Notes: a model not told the origin generated them from the sequence alone. A stretch of 42,209 nt of DNA from Fimbriimonadaceae bacterium (GCA_019694835.1 JAIBBE010000167.1:1-42209), one strand, 5' to 3'; positions 1-7,893 are shown, numbered from the stretch's first letter. A program made the numbers and translations.

Positions 1-28
1 GGAGCGACGTTGAGGGGGCTCTCTATCA

Positions 29-55
29 CTCCATCCCCTTCCCCCAGGGATGGAG
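29..55. repeat. Short inverted repeat (9-bp stem)
   Basis: CTCCATCCC at 29-37 pairs with GGGATGGAG at 47-55 across a 9-nt loop. It lies downstream of the minus-strand GreA-like gene that ends at 164, so it could end that transcript, but there is no clear U-tract. The rest of 1-163 shows nothing I can support. Confidence 0.4.
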
Positions 56-163
56 CGTTTCGCCGCCTGCTTTCAATGTGGATCAGGACCCTCGCACTCT
101 TGCTTTTGAGATGGTGACGGTAGGTAACCTCGGAGGGATTGAGGGATAAGACAATTAACTCAA

Positions 164-1096
164 TCAGTACAAGCCTTCTGAGAATGATGATTCGATCTCA
201 GGTCCGCTTTCATCAGAGTAGTTGTCGGAGTTAATCGGCGATCCGAGGGAGCCACGCTCTCTCGCAAAGTCCGCCATTCCTTCGAAGACGCTCTTATGGG
301 TTTCGCCCTCGAAGATTGAATGGTCAGGCTCCCCCTGACTCGCACGTATTGTTGCAAACTGCTGTTGCTCTTTCGCGCTCGCCATCTGGATCGAGATCAG
401 ACGATAAACGTGGCCGTTGTACTCGCATTCGTGGCCACTCGCCGCGTGCCAGATTCTGCTACCGAGTGGCGACAGTGTGCTTAGGTGTTATTCCAAACCT
501 CCATTCTCACGAACCAGCAGTTTCTTCGTCCGTTCTCCGCTATTTACTTCCTCCAATACCACCCACGCTCCAACCTCCGCGACGAGTTCTTTAGAAGTCG
601 AGGGCGCAGGCGGCCGAGCGACGGACGGACCTGCTGACCTTCCAACCTCCGCGACAAGTTCTTTCGCAGTCATGGGCGCAGGCGGCCGAGCGACCGACGG
701 ACCTGCAGGCCTTCCAACCTCCGCGACAGGGTCTTTCGAGGCGAGGAGCATCGTGTTCTGCGGTTTATCAGTGGCCACCGCCGGACGGCGTCTTTCCCAA
801 TCGCGCTCCTCTCGACGCCGACCGCCCTTCGGTTGGGGCCAAAAGATACAGCGTTCTGCAGGTACTCCGGCTTCGTCTTCCCATCTTGCAAGGATGTCCT
901 CACTAACTGAACGCCGGAATTCCGTCACTGAGCAAAGAATCTTGGACAAGAGCGAGTCATTACAACGGTTCTGCGAAGTCTGGTCCCTAGCTTCAAACAA
1001 AGTTCGTAGTGTAATAAACCTCATCTTGGCATGGCGACGCTCAGCTGCCTTAGCCAGAATTGGCTCAGGACTAATGCGTCTCCGATTTGTGTTCAT
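164..1096 (-). pseudogene. GreA/GreB C-terminal-domain protein interrupted by an in-frame stop
   Basis: The frame opens with ATG at 1096 (GAGG about 5 nt upstream) and runs 202 codons to a TAA at 488-490. The same frame then stays open to a stop at 164. The residues on both sides of the TAA resemble one GreA/GreB C-terminal domain: GAWVVLEEVNSGE before it, then LSTLSPLG and YNGHVYRLISI after it, matching the family pattern V.L....SGE...iS.lSPLG......YrvlsI. This domain in GreA binds RNA polymerase near the secondary channel. The N-terminal half (about 120 residues, basic, Arg-rich) is not a recognisable GreA coiled coil. Between them lie two 24-residue repeats. I infer a nonsense mutation in a formerly intact gene of about 310 codons; a sequencing error or read-through would be alternatives. 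Any function is uncertain, because the canonical GreA N-terminus is missing. Confidence 0.6.
570..727. repeat. 72-bp tandem repeat inside the GreA-like gene
   Basis: The 14-mer CCAACCTCCGCGAC starts at 570, 642 and 714, exactly 72 bp apart. The sequence between is nearly identical in the two full units. On the minus strand each unit encodes 24 residues of the form KELVAEVGR.AGPSVARPPAP, a Pro/Ala-rich linker, so the repeat preserves the reading frame. Confidence 0.85.
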
Positions 1097-1108
1097 GATG
1101 CCCTCATA

Positions 1109-1421
1109 TTAGGTTACAACAAATTGTATCCCTACATCCTGTAACTGTGCATTACACTGGGACGGGAGGAGGTTGAGGATAGAAGAGGATAGAGAACGCC
1201 GCAAACCCGGAACCACCTCAAGCCGACCACGCCAGCAGCGCCAAGACCTGCTCGGTCTGTTCGATCGCGATGCACGAGTCGGTGATGCTATGGCCGTACA
1301 GCATCGGCTGGCCGGGCGCGAAGTCTTGCCGACCCTCACCAATTGGCTCCCGATCATCACCCCAAAGACGTAGCCGTCCATCTGCGCGGCAGTCGCCTCC
1401 GCAACTGACGCCTGAAGCCAA
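1109..1421 (-). pseudogene. Possible degenerate coding remnant
   Basis: The stretch 1097-1564 holds no intact gene I can support. On the minus strand one frame reads protein-like at the upstream end (HWLQASVAEATAAQMDG, then YVFGVMIGSQL). A different frame reads protein-like downstream (DFAPGQPMLYGHSITDS, then CIAIEQTEQVLALLAWSA). This could be one short gene split by a frameshift around 1330-1350. I do not recognise a family and no good start codon or ribosome site is visible. It may equally be chance. Confidence 0.2.
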
Positions 1422-1564
1422 TGATCCTAATTGTTAGTCACCTATCCCTCCATCCCCTCCCCGTGTGCCGCAAAGATGGCCCATGCAAGCAAATCTGCTT
1501 TATCGCGCTCATTGCCGTGCGAGGCGACCGGTGAATGGCCCTTGCTTGGGCTATGATGTTCGGG

Positions 1565-3748
1565 ATGCACCGATCAACGTCGATCCTCGCCTGCCTCATT
1601 ATCGCCTGCGCCGCCCACTCGGATGACGACACCAAGTTCGGCCACTCCAAGCACGGCAGCGCGTTCGACTCGGGGATGCGGACCAAGCCTTGGAAGATGC
1701 CGGGCATCGGGACGGCGCCTTTCGCGATCACCTCCCGCAACCCCGAAACGAAGGAATGGTACGACCAGGGCAACGCTTTGCTGCACAGTTTCTGGTTCGA
1801 AGAGGCGGAGCGGTCGTTTCGGTGGTGCCTCAAGCTGGAGCCGGGGAATCCGATGGTCTACTTCGGACTGGCGCGCTGCGGGCTCAACTGGTTCACGGCC
1901 GGAGCCGGTCAGTCCCCCGAGCTCAAGCGGTTCCGCGACTTCCTGAAGGAGGCGATGCGAATCAAGTCGAGGGCGAGTGAGCGCGAGCAGCTTTACATCG
2001 AGGCGTGGGATGCTGCTTGGTCCAAAGAAGGCGAAGAAGCGCGGGGCATCATCGTCGACCGCTTGCAGAAACTCTGCGTCAAGTACCCGGACGACATCGA
2101 GGCGAAGACTCAGCTCGCGTTTTTCAACATCGGCAGGGGTAGCGCGCTCGCCAACGAGTACCTCATTCAGCAGGTCCTCGCCGTCAACCCGATGCACCCC
2201 GGCGCCCATCACGCGCGGATTCACAACTGGGATGGCGTGGATGGGGGGCAAGCCGTAGCAAGCTGCGAGCGGTACGGCAAGGCCGCTCCGGGCATCGGCC
2301 ATTCGCTCCACATGCCGGGCCACATCTACACGAAGATCGGGATGTGGCACGAGGCCGCGATCGCGATGGACAGTGCGACGCGGGTCGAGTTGGCGTACAT
2401 GAACAATCGCCTCGCGCTGCCATTCGAAACGTGGAACTACGCCCACAACCGCGACTATCTTTGCTACATCCAGGAGCAGCTTGGCCGGGCCGATGCGAGT
2501 GTTCAGGGTGCTCTCGACATGCACAACGCCCCCCGCGATCCGGCGATGCCCGAGGGCGGCTACCCCGCGATCCTCCCACTCCTTCGCGTACTCATCAAGT
2601 TCGAGCGCTGGAACCAAATCCTCGACGGCAAAACCCTCTTCGATGTGAAAGAAGAGTTCTTGACCACGAACCGCCGAGCGGCGGAAGTCATGGCGCTCGT
2701 TGGCACCGGCAAGACTCAAGACGCGCGGAAGAAACTTGACGACTTGAAGACGTGGATGGGGAAGAAGGTCGAGGAAGAGATCGCCAAGACCCCCGATAAA
2801 GCGGACGCCCTGCGGGCCGAAGCCGAGAAGAATGCACCGAAGTTCGTGAAGGTCGCCACCGCGCAGCTTCTCCTCGCTGAGGGCAAGCGCGGAGACGGCA
2901 TGAAGATCCTCAATGAACTCGCCCAGGCGGAGCGGGGGCACGACTACAGCGGAGATCCGACCGGCGACCCCTGGCCGGTAGCGCGCTTGGTCGGCGACGC
3001 TCAGTTTGCCGCCGGTGAGTACCGCAAGGCGATTGAGTCCTACGCCTACGCCCTGACCCAGGAAGTCAACGACGCCTGGTGTCTCGCTGGACTCGCCAAG
3101 AGCCATGCGGCACTCGGTGAGAGGGACAAAGCGCGGACTTATGCCGCCCGATTCCTGGCCGTGTGGGACGGCGCCGACCCCGATCTTCGGTGGATGAAGG
3201 AAGTCTTGGCGCTTAACCTCAATGCAAAACCGCTCGCCGAAACCTACAAGCCGGAGCGCCGATACGACCCCGCGGTGCTTGATCGACTCGGCCCCAGCAA
3301 CTGGCAGCCCTTCTCCGCACCCGCGCTCAACTGCTTGGATGTCGACGGCAAGCCTGTCACGCTCGATCAGTATCGAGGCAAGAACGTCTTGCTCATCTTC
3401 TACCTCTCGGATCAGTGCGTTCACTGCATGGAGCAACTGAGCAAGGTTACGGCGAAGATTTCAGACTTCGAGGCCAACGATACGGTCGTCCTGGCGGTGA
3501 GTGCAGCCAAGCCAGCGGCGAACAAAGCGTCGGGTCCGCTTGCCGCCTTCAAGATCGCGCTTCTCTCCGACCCGGATCACTCAAATGCTCGCCGATTCGC
3601 GTCGTTCGATGATTTCGAGGACATGGAGCTCCACTCCACGATCCTGATCGATCGTCAAGGCCGGGTGCGATGGAAGCGATCTGGAGGTGAGCCATTCGCC
3701 AATGTGGATTTCCTGCTGTCGGAACTTAAGCGCTGGTCGGGAAAGTAG
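1565..3748 (+). CDS. Secreted TPR-repeat protein with C-terminal thioredoxin/AhpC-type domain
   Basis: About 727 residues. I chose the ATG at 1565 because it gives a clean signal peptide (MHRSTSILACLIIACAAHS); in-frame ATGs at 1535 and 1556 would only add residues before it. Residues about 60-560 look like TPR helices (for example ALLHSFWFEEAERSFRWCL and YRKAIESYAYAL). The C-terminal 130 residues form a redoxin domain: a dGKPVTLDQYRGKNVLLIFY strand, then C618-V-H-C621, a CXXC active site, then a TILIDRQGRVRWKRSG strand typical of AhpC/TSA and TlpA-like proteins. I infer an exported thiol-disulfide protein whose TPR part binds a partner. The partner and substrate are unknown. It stands alone, with repeat DNA downstream. 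Confidence 0.85.
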   Translation: MHRSTSILACLIIACAAHSDDDTKFGHSKHGSAFDSGMRTKPWKMPGIGTAPFAITSRNPETKEWYDQGNALLHSFWFEEAERSFRWCLKLEPGNPMVYFGLARCGLNWFTAGAGQSPELKRFRDFLKEAMRIKSRASEREQLYIEAWDAAWSKEGEEARGIIVDRLQKLCVKYPDDIEAKTQLAFFNIGRGSALANEYLIQQVLAVNPMHPGAHHARIHNWDGVDGGQAVASCERYGKAAPGIGHSLHMPGHIYTKIGMWHEAAIAMDSATRVELAYMNNRLALPFETWNYAHNRDYLCYIQEQLGRADASVQGALDMHNAPRDPAMPEGGYPAILPLLRVLIKFERWNQILDGKTLFDVKEEFLTTNRRAAEVMALVGTGKTQDARKKLDDLKTWMGKKVEEEIAKTPDKADALRAEAEKNAPKFVKVATAQLLLAEGKRGDGMKILNELAQAERGHDYSGDPTGDPWPVARLVGDAQFAAGEYRKAIESYAYALTQEVNDAWCLAGLAKSHAALGERDKARTYAARFLAVWDGADPDLRWMKEVLALNLNAKPLAETYKPERRYDPAVLDRLGPSNWQPFSAPALNCLDVDGKPVTLDQYRGKNVLLIFYLSDQCVHCMEQLSKVTAKISDFEANDTVVLAVSAAKPAANKASGPLAAFKIALLSDPDHSNARRFASFDDFEDMELHSTILIDRQGRVRWKRSGGEPFANVDFLLSELKRWSGK

Positions 3749-3760
3749 GCGAGGTTCCGG

Positions 3761-3848
3761 CTCCCCTCTCCTGCGCCCAGATGACTATCGTTGGAGTTCG
3801 GCTTACGCGGCGGAGGAGAGGGGTTGGGGGAGAGGTGCCGGGGTGAAC
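3761..3848. repeat. Intergenic hairpin repeat, family A (copy 1)
   Basis: CTCCCCTCTCCTGCGCC at 3761 is followed about 50 bp later by GGCGGAGGAGAGGGG and GGGGGAGAGGTGCCG. CCCCTCTCCT and AGGAGAGGGG are perfect inverted arms. The same order of blocks recurs at 27862-27944, so this is a dispersed element rather than chance. It lies between the convergent TPR-redoxin gene and frr. Confidence 0.75.
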
Positions 3849-3872
3849 CTGCTGGTGAGAGCCCCAGTCGGT

Positions 3873-3922
3873 GCTTGGCAGAACCGGGGTGCACGATTCA
3901 TCACCCCGGCCACCCGGATTCG
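3873..3922. repeat. Intergenic repeat, family B (half copy)
   Basis: GGTGCTTGGCAGAACCGGGG, then TGCACGATTCATCACCCCGG and CCACCCG match 16999-17047 with only a few substitutions. Here the left inverted arm of the full element is missing, and family A sequence abuts it. Confidence 0.75.
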
Positions 3923-3937
3923 GGTCCGCCGAATGCG

Positions 3938-4495
3938 TCAGACCTCCATCAGTTCGGCGTCTTTCTTCTTCTGGTGATCGTGGACGTCAGCGATGAACTT
4001 ATCGGTCAGCTTCTGAATCTTGGCCTCAAACTGCTTTTCGTCGTCCTCGCCGATCTCTTTGTTCTTCATCGCAGCTTTGAGGTGCTCGTTGGCATCGCGG
4101 CGGACGTTCCGGATCGCGACGCAGGCTTGCTCGGCGCGGTTGTTGACCATCTTGACCAGCTCCTTTCGGCGATCTTCGGTCATCTGCGGGAAGTTCAGGC
4201 GGATGTTGACGCCGTCGTTCGACGGGTTAATGCCGAGGTCGCTCTTCATGATCGCCTTCTCGATCGCGGCAAGGGCGGCCTTGTCATACGGGGTGATCAT
4301 CAACTGGCGCGGCTCGGGAATGCTGACCGAAGCCATCTGGTGAATGGGAGTCTCGACGCCGTAGTACTCGGCGTGGACGCGCTCCAGGACGACCGGATTG
4401 GCCCGGCCAGTGCGATAAGTCGAAAAATCGTGGACCATGACTTCCACAGCGTGCTTCATGCGTTGTTCGGCATCAGCCAAGATATCGTCTACCAT
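3938..4495 (-). CDS. frr: Ribosome recycling factor
   Basis: 185 residues, the normal length. RRF works with EF-G after termination to split the post-termination ribosome and release mRNA and tRNA in the cytoplasm. Family hallmarks are visible: the N-terminal helix MVDDILADAEQRMKHAVEV, then FSTYRTGRANPVVLERV, the YYGVETPIHQMASVSIPEPR domain II segment, NDGVNIRLNFPQMTEDRRKEL, and the C-terminal helix ending KFIADVHDHQKKKDAELMEV. Its ATG directly abuts the pyrH stop codon, and its Shine-Dalgarno (AGGAGG, 7 nt upstream) lies inside pyrH, so the two are translated from one mRNA. The pyrH-frr order is conserved widely in bacteria. Confidence 0.98.
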   Translation of the reverse strand: MVDDILADAEQRMKHAVEVMVHDFSTYRTGRANPVVLERVHAEYYGVETPIHQMASVSIPEPRQLMITPYDKAALAAIEKAIMKSDLGINPSNDGVNIRLNFPQMTEDRRKELVKMVNNRAEQACVAIRNVRRDANEHLKAAMKNKEIGEDDEKQFEAKIQKLTDKFIADVHDHQKKKDAELMEV

Positions 4496-5221
4496 TTATT
4501 CGCCTCCTACGAGGGTGCCGACGCCCTGCTCACCCTTGACGGCGCGCAGCATCGCTCCCTTTTGGTTCAAGTCTAACACGATGACGGGCAATTTGTGCTC
4601 CCGGCACATCGTGAACGCGGTCTGATCCATCACCGCCAGCCGCCGCGAAATCGCCTCAGAGTAATCGAGCTTGTCGAATCGGACGGCATCGGGAAACTTC
4701 TTTGGGTCTTTGTCATAGATGCCGTCGACCTTGGTTGCTTTGAGCAGGCAGCCGGCTTCAATTTCGAGAGCCCGCAGCACGGCGGCGGTGTCCGTTGTGA
4801 AGTACGGATTACCCGTGCCCGCCGCGAAGACAACCACCCGTCCCTTTTCCATGTGCCTCATCGCGCGACGGCGGATGAAGCTCTCGGCAACCTGCGAGAC
4901 GTTGATGGCGCTCTGGACTCGGGTCGGCACACCGTGCTTCTCCATCGCGGCCTGGAGGGCGAGGGCGTTCATGATCGTGCCCATCATGCCCATCTGGTCG
5001 GCGACGGTTCGGTCGATGCCGCCCTGTGTACTGAAAACATCACCCCGAATAAAGTTGCCGCCCCCGACGACGACCGCTGTCTCCACGCCGAGGCCGTGGA
5101 CTCCTGCGATTTCGCCTGCGATGTAGTTCAGCGTCTCGGCATCCAGACCGAATCCGACGGGGCCTGACAGAGCCTCACCGCTGATTTTCAAGAGTACGCG
5201 ACGAAAGAGAGGATCAGACAT
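4496..5221 (-). CDS. pyrH: UMP kinase
   Basis: 241 residues. It phosphorylates UMP to UDP with ATP in pyrimidine nucleotide synthesis, as a cytoplasmic hexamer of the amino acid kinase fold. Visible motifs are RVLLKISGEAL near the N-terminus, the glycine-rich VVVGGGNFIRG loop, DQMGMMGTIMNALALQ, GTGNPYFTTDTAAVLRALE, and LKATKVDGIYDKDPKK. ATG at 5221 has no obvious Shine-Dalgarno. It follows an ABC permease gene by 22 bp on the same strand and abuts frr downstream. The usual upstream partners rpsB and tsf are absent. Confidence 0.98.
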   Translation of the reverse strand: MSDPLFRRVLLKISGEALSGPVGFGLDAETLNYIAGEIAGVHGLGVETAVVVGGGNFIRGDVFSTQGGIDRTVADQMGMMGTIMNALALQAAMEKHGVPTRVQSAINVSQVAESFIRRRAMRHMEKGRVVVFAAGTGNPYFTTDTAAVLRALEIEAGCLLKATKVDGIYDKDPKKFPDAVRFDKLDYSEAISRRLAVMDQTAFTMCREHKLPVIVLDLNQKGAMLRAVKGEQGVGTLVGGE

Positions 5222-5243
5222 GCCGAGAAGAGAGTGTACCGGC

Positions 5244-6101
5244 TCAGGGCCGTTCCACGAACCGCCACTTCATTCGGTTGAACACCGCATACCCGACCAC
5301 GAGCAAGGTGATGGACACGACCGCCGTTATCCCGAGCAGCCCCCAGTCGAGCGGGAGGGCCGGATAGAACGCCGAACCCACTTGGACCTCCTGTGGCGGC
5401 ACCAGAACCTTGCGATAGGCCGTGCACAGCATCGCGATCGGATTCAGGTGATAAAGGGTGTAGATCAGCTGGTTGCGCCCTCCCAGGCCGCCTGAGTAAA
5501 GAACGGTCTCGCTGAAGTACATGATTGGGCTGAGGAAGAAGAGAAGGTAGAGAAGCACGCTGACGATGTATTTGACATCCTCATAGAACGTATTCAACGC
5601 TGAAATGATCAGGGACAGGCCGGTAACGAGGGCGAAGTTGATCAGCAAGAGCGCAGGCAGAATCAGCACTTGCCACGTGAACGGCGAGACTCGTGGATCG
5701 AGCAAGTAGACGACCAATAGATAGACAAAGAAGACCAGTATTGCAAGCAAGAAATGGATAAAGTTGCTGAGAATGCTCGCAAGCGGCAGAATCTCTCTCG
5801 GGAAATACACTTTGCGTACGACGGGCAACGACGCCAATACGCTCTGAGCCGAGTCGAGCAGCGTGAGCTGGAAGAACAGATAGGGAAGATAAGCCGCCAG
5901 AATATACGCGCTGAAGTTGGGCGTGTTGTTGTTCATGACGTACTTGAAGACCGCAGTCATGACGAGTACCGTGATGAGTGGATTCAGCAGGGACCAAAAG
6001 AAGCCTAACGCGCTGTTCTTATAGCGAATCCGGATTTCTCTTTCGACCATCGCGAAGAGCAACTCTCGAAAGCGCCATAGTTCGGCCAGGTCTTTCTTCA
6101 C
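5244..6101 (-). CDS. ABC-2 type export permease (polysaccharide/polyol-phosphate exporter type)
   Basis: 285 residues with about six membrane helices. The N-terminal cytoplasmic segment (ELLFAMVEREIRIRYKNSALGFFWSLLNPL) is typical of Wzm/TagG-like ABC-2 permeases that move polysaccharides across the inner membrane. Other family-like stretches are LPVVRKVYFPREILPLASI and LNPIAMLCTAYRKVL. The start is a GTG at 6101, with GGAG 7 nt upstream and a 4-base overlap (GTGA) with the stop of the cyclase-PPR gene, so translational coupling is likely. No ATP-binding partner gene lies in the window, so either a distant ATPase is used or the partner was lost. The substrate cannot be read from the sequence. 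Confidence 0.88.
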   Translation of the reverse strand: MKKDLAELWRFRELLFAMVEREIRIRYKNSALGFFWSLLNPLITVLVMTAVFKYVMNNNTPNFSAYILAAYLPYLFFQLTLLDSAQSVLASLPVVRKVYFPREILPLASILSNFIHFLLAILVFFVYLLVVYLLDPRVSPFTWQVLILPALLLINFALVTGLSLIISALNTFYEDVKYIVSVLLYLLFFLSPIMYFSETVLYSGGLGGRNQLIYTLYHLNPIAMLCTAYRKVLVPPQEVQVGSAFYPALPLDWGLLGITAVVSITLLVVGYAVFNRMKWRFVERP

Positions 6102-7768
6102 GAGTTCTCTCCTGAATCCCCTAGTGTGGCTAGGTAGCGATCAAGTTGGTCTTTGCGATGTCCGCGACTCGCAAGATCGCGGGCTTTGAGCAGCCACGGC
6201 TTCGCATCCTGAGCCCTACCCAATTCGAACAGGGCCATTCCCAGGGCATAGGTTCCATTCGGATGGTTTGGATCACTCTGCACGATGGACTCGAAGTATG
6301 CCAATGCTTGGGTTGGATACTGGCGCATCGTCTTTAGCGCTGTCTGAGTGTGGGGATAATCAAGCGCCAGGCGTAGAGCATCATGGATCTTCCCACGTCG
6401 CCTATACTCGGCAATGGCCCTCTGAATCGGCTTTGTCGGGTGATACTTGAGACCCAGGTACCAGGTAAGCAGATCGTCGGCGTTAATCCCTGAGATGTCC
6501 TTCCCGAAGAGCGAAAGGAAGGTAAGTTCGTCAGGTTCGTAACCCTCACGAATCATCGTCTCGATCCAAAGTTGAGCCGTAGGGAAGTCCTCCGACTTTT
6601 CGACGAGCAAAGCGTAGGTCTCGCCGTCGAGACTGGCACCCAGCTTGGCCATCTTTTCCATCCATCGGCTGGCGGTCGCATAGCTCTGAGCCTTGGTCAG
6701 CAACGTATTGAGAGTCGCAGTATCTGGGGCCACTCTCAACTTTTCCATCTTTTCCAGTCGCTTTTGCGCAAAGGATTCGTCGCGGCTCTTGCGAATAAGA
6801 ATCGTAAATGTTGAAGCCTGGGGAACGACGCCTTCATGCATCATCATTTCGAGCCAGCGGCTTTCGGACTTGGGATCCTCGGCCCGCTCGATGAGCGCGT
6901 TAAAGGTGCGAATGTCAGGGCGGAGGCCCGCAGCGCGAAGATCATTGAGAATCTCACGTGCTTGGGGGTAATCCAAGCCGCTTTGGATCAGGCTGTTCCA
7001 CTTATCGAGCAACTCATCCGGATTGGCCCCGGGTGTACGCGCCTCCTCAAGCAGGTGGTCTGAAACTTCGTCGGCGAGTTTCCCGGCCGCATCCTGACTG
7101 CCGACGAGCGAAAGCGTGTAGACGAAATAGCTCGGCGCATCGGGGTCGGAACCCGACTCGACCTTGAGCTTATCCAGCACGTGGAGCACGATGTCGTCCT
7201 CCATTTTGGCCTCGGGATTGGAGGCGAGCCGCTCCTCCAGATTGACGCGCTGAGTGAGGAAGTCCTGCTGGATCCACGTTCGAACCGTATCATCGACCAG
7301 GATTTCGTTGTCAATGCACAATTGGCAGGCACGCACCGCCCGCCGCACACTCGCACCGACGAAGTCGCGCTGCCCGTCGTGGAGGATGACCGGGAGGTCG
7401 CGGCCCGAGCAAACGGCCAAGCGAAGAGCCGGAATGCGTTCGACAGGAATGCCGCTCTCGTCGCTCATTTCTCGCTGAAATCGCTGGCCCATGATTCGCG
7501 CAAGGCAGCAAAGCGGTGCAACGTGGTCTTGGTCATCAGACATGACCAGCCATCCGTCGCCCGTGAATTTGACCACTGAATTCTCGAGCTGAACTGAATG
7601 GAGATGCGGTGTCAACTGGTTGACGAGGGCGAGGTTGAAGCTGTCCAGCCGCTTCGTTGGCAGTTCGAGGCCCGATTTGGTCGAGCCCTTGAGGTCCATT
7701 GCCAAGCACAAAGTGAGTCGAGCGGAATGCTCGGGAGTCATCTTGGAATGGCGATCACTGGTGGGCAT
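6098..7768 (-). CDS. Class III nucleotidyl cyclase-like domain fused to pentatricopeptide-like repeats and a C-terminal TPR
   Basis: About 556 residues from ATG 7768; TTG 7792 and ATG 7741 are alternative starts and none has a good ribosome site. The N-terminal 175 residues align with class III adenylate cyclases. Metal Asp D25 lies in LAMDLKGST, metal Asp D71 in KFTGDGW, adenine-selecting K67 and D135 are present, and transition-state R146 is present. The transition-state Asn is replaced by Arg (R142, in FVGASVRRAVR). Residues about 268-425 hold PPR-like motifs: RPDIRTFNALIERA, VPQASTFTILIRKS, APDTATLNTLLTKA, SLDGETYALLVEKS and EPDELTFLSLFGK. Motif starts at 284, 316, 348, 380 and 412 are exactly 32 residues apart. 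The last 80 residues look like a TPR. PPR proteins usually bind single-stranded RNA and are mostly found in organelles. Whether this one binds RNA or makes cAMP is unknown. It overlaps the permease gene by 4 bases. Confidence 0.85.
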   Translation of the reverse strand: MPTSDRHSKMTPEHSARLTLCLAMDLKGSTKSGLELPTKRLDSFNLALVNQLTPHLHSVQLENSVVKFTGDGWLVMSDDQDHVAPLCCLARIMGQRFQREMSDESGIPVERIPALRLAVCSGRDLPVILHDGQRDFVGASVRRAVRACQLCIDNEILVDDTVRTWIQQDFLTQRVNLEERLASNPEAKMEDDIVLHVLDKLKVESGSDPDAPSYFVYTLSLVGSQDAAGKLADEVSDHLLEEARTPGANPDELLDKWNSLIQSGLDYPQAREILNDLRAAGLRPDIRTFNALIERAEDPKSESRWLEMMMHEGVVPQASTFTILIRKSRDESFAQKRLEKMEKLRVAPDTATLNTLLTKAQSYATASRWMEKMAKLGASLDGETYALLVEKSEDFPTAQLWIETMIREGYEPDELTFLSLFGKDISGINADDLLTWYLGLKYHPTKPIQRAIAEYRRRGKIHDALRLALDYPHTQTALKTMRQYPTQALAYFESIVQSDPNHPNGTYALGMALFELGRAQDAKPWLLKARDLASRGHRKDQLDRYLATLGDSGENS

Positions 7769-7793
7769 GGCGACTCGCGCGCGGGCGCGCAAC

Positions 7794-7820
7794 GGGTAAT
7801 GCTACCCAGCGCATGGGTAG
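7794..7820. promoter_or_regulatory. Two overlapping inverted repeats between divergent genes
   Basis: GGGTA at 7794-7798 can pair with TACCC at 7803-7807. Alternatively CTACCCA at 7802-7808 pairs perfectly with TGGGTAG at 7814-7820. The two pairings exclude each other. They sit between the divergent starts of the cyclase-PPR gene and the small secreted protein, where an operator or leader switch would be expected. The function is inferred only from position. Confidence 0.35.
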
Positions 7821-7893
7821 GGGCGTAACGATCGTTTCGTGCCGACGTCTGTAAGGTTGGGCAAAGTGTAACGACGTGAGGTGAAACTTAGAC

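Noticed and set aside
417..1112. 231-residue plus-strand open frame
   Set aside because: It is opposite the GreA-like gene; its sequence is low-complexity Ser/Arg and shows no family pattern, while the minus strand matches GreA_C.
1574..3436. 620-residue minus-strand open frame
   Set aside because: It is antisense to the TPR-redoxin gene, which has a signal peptide and a clear domain structure. High GC keeps the opposite frame open.
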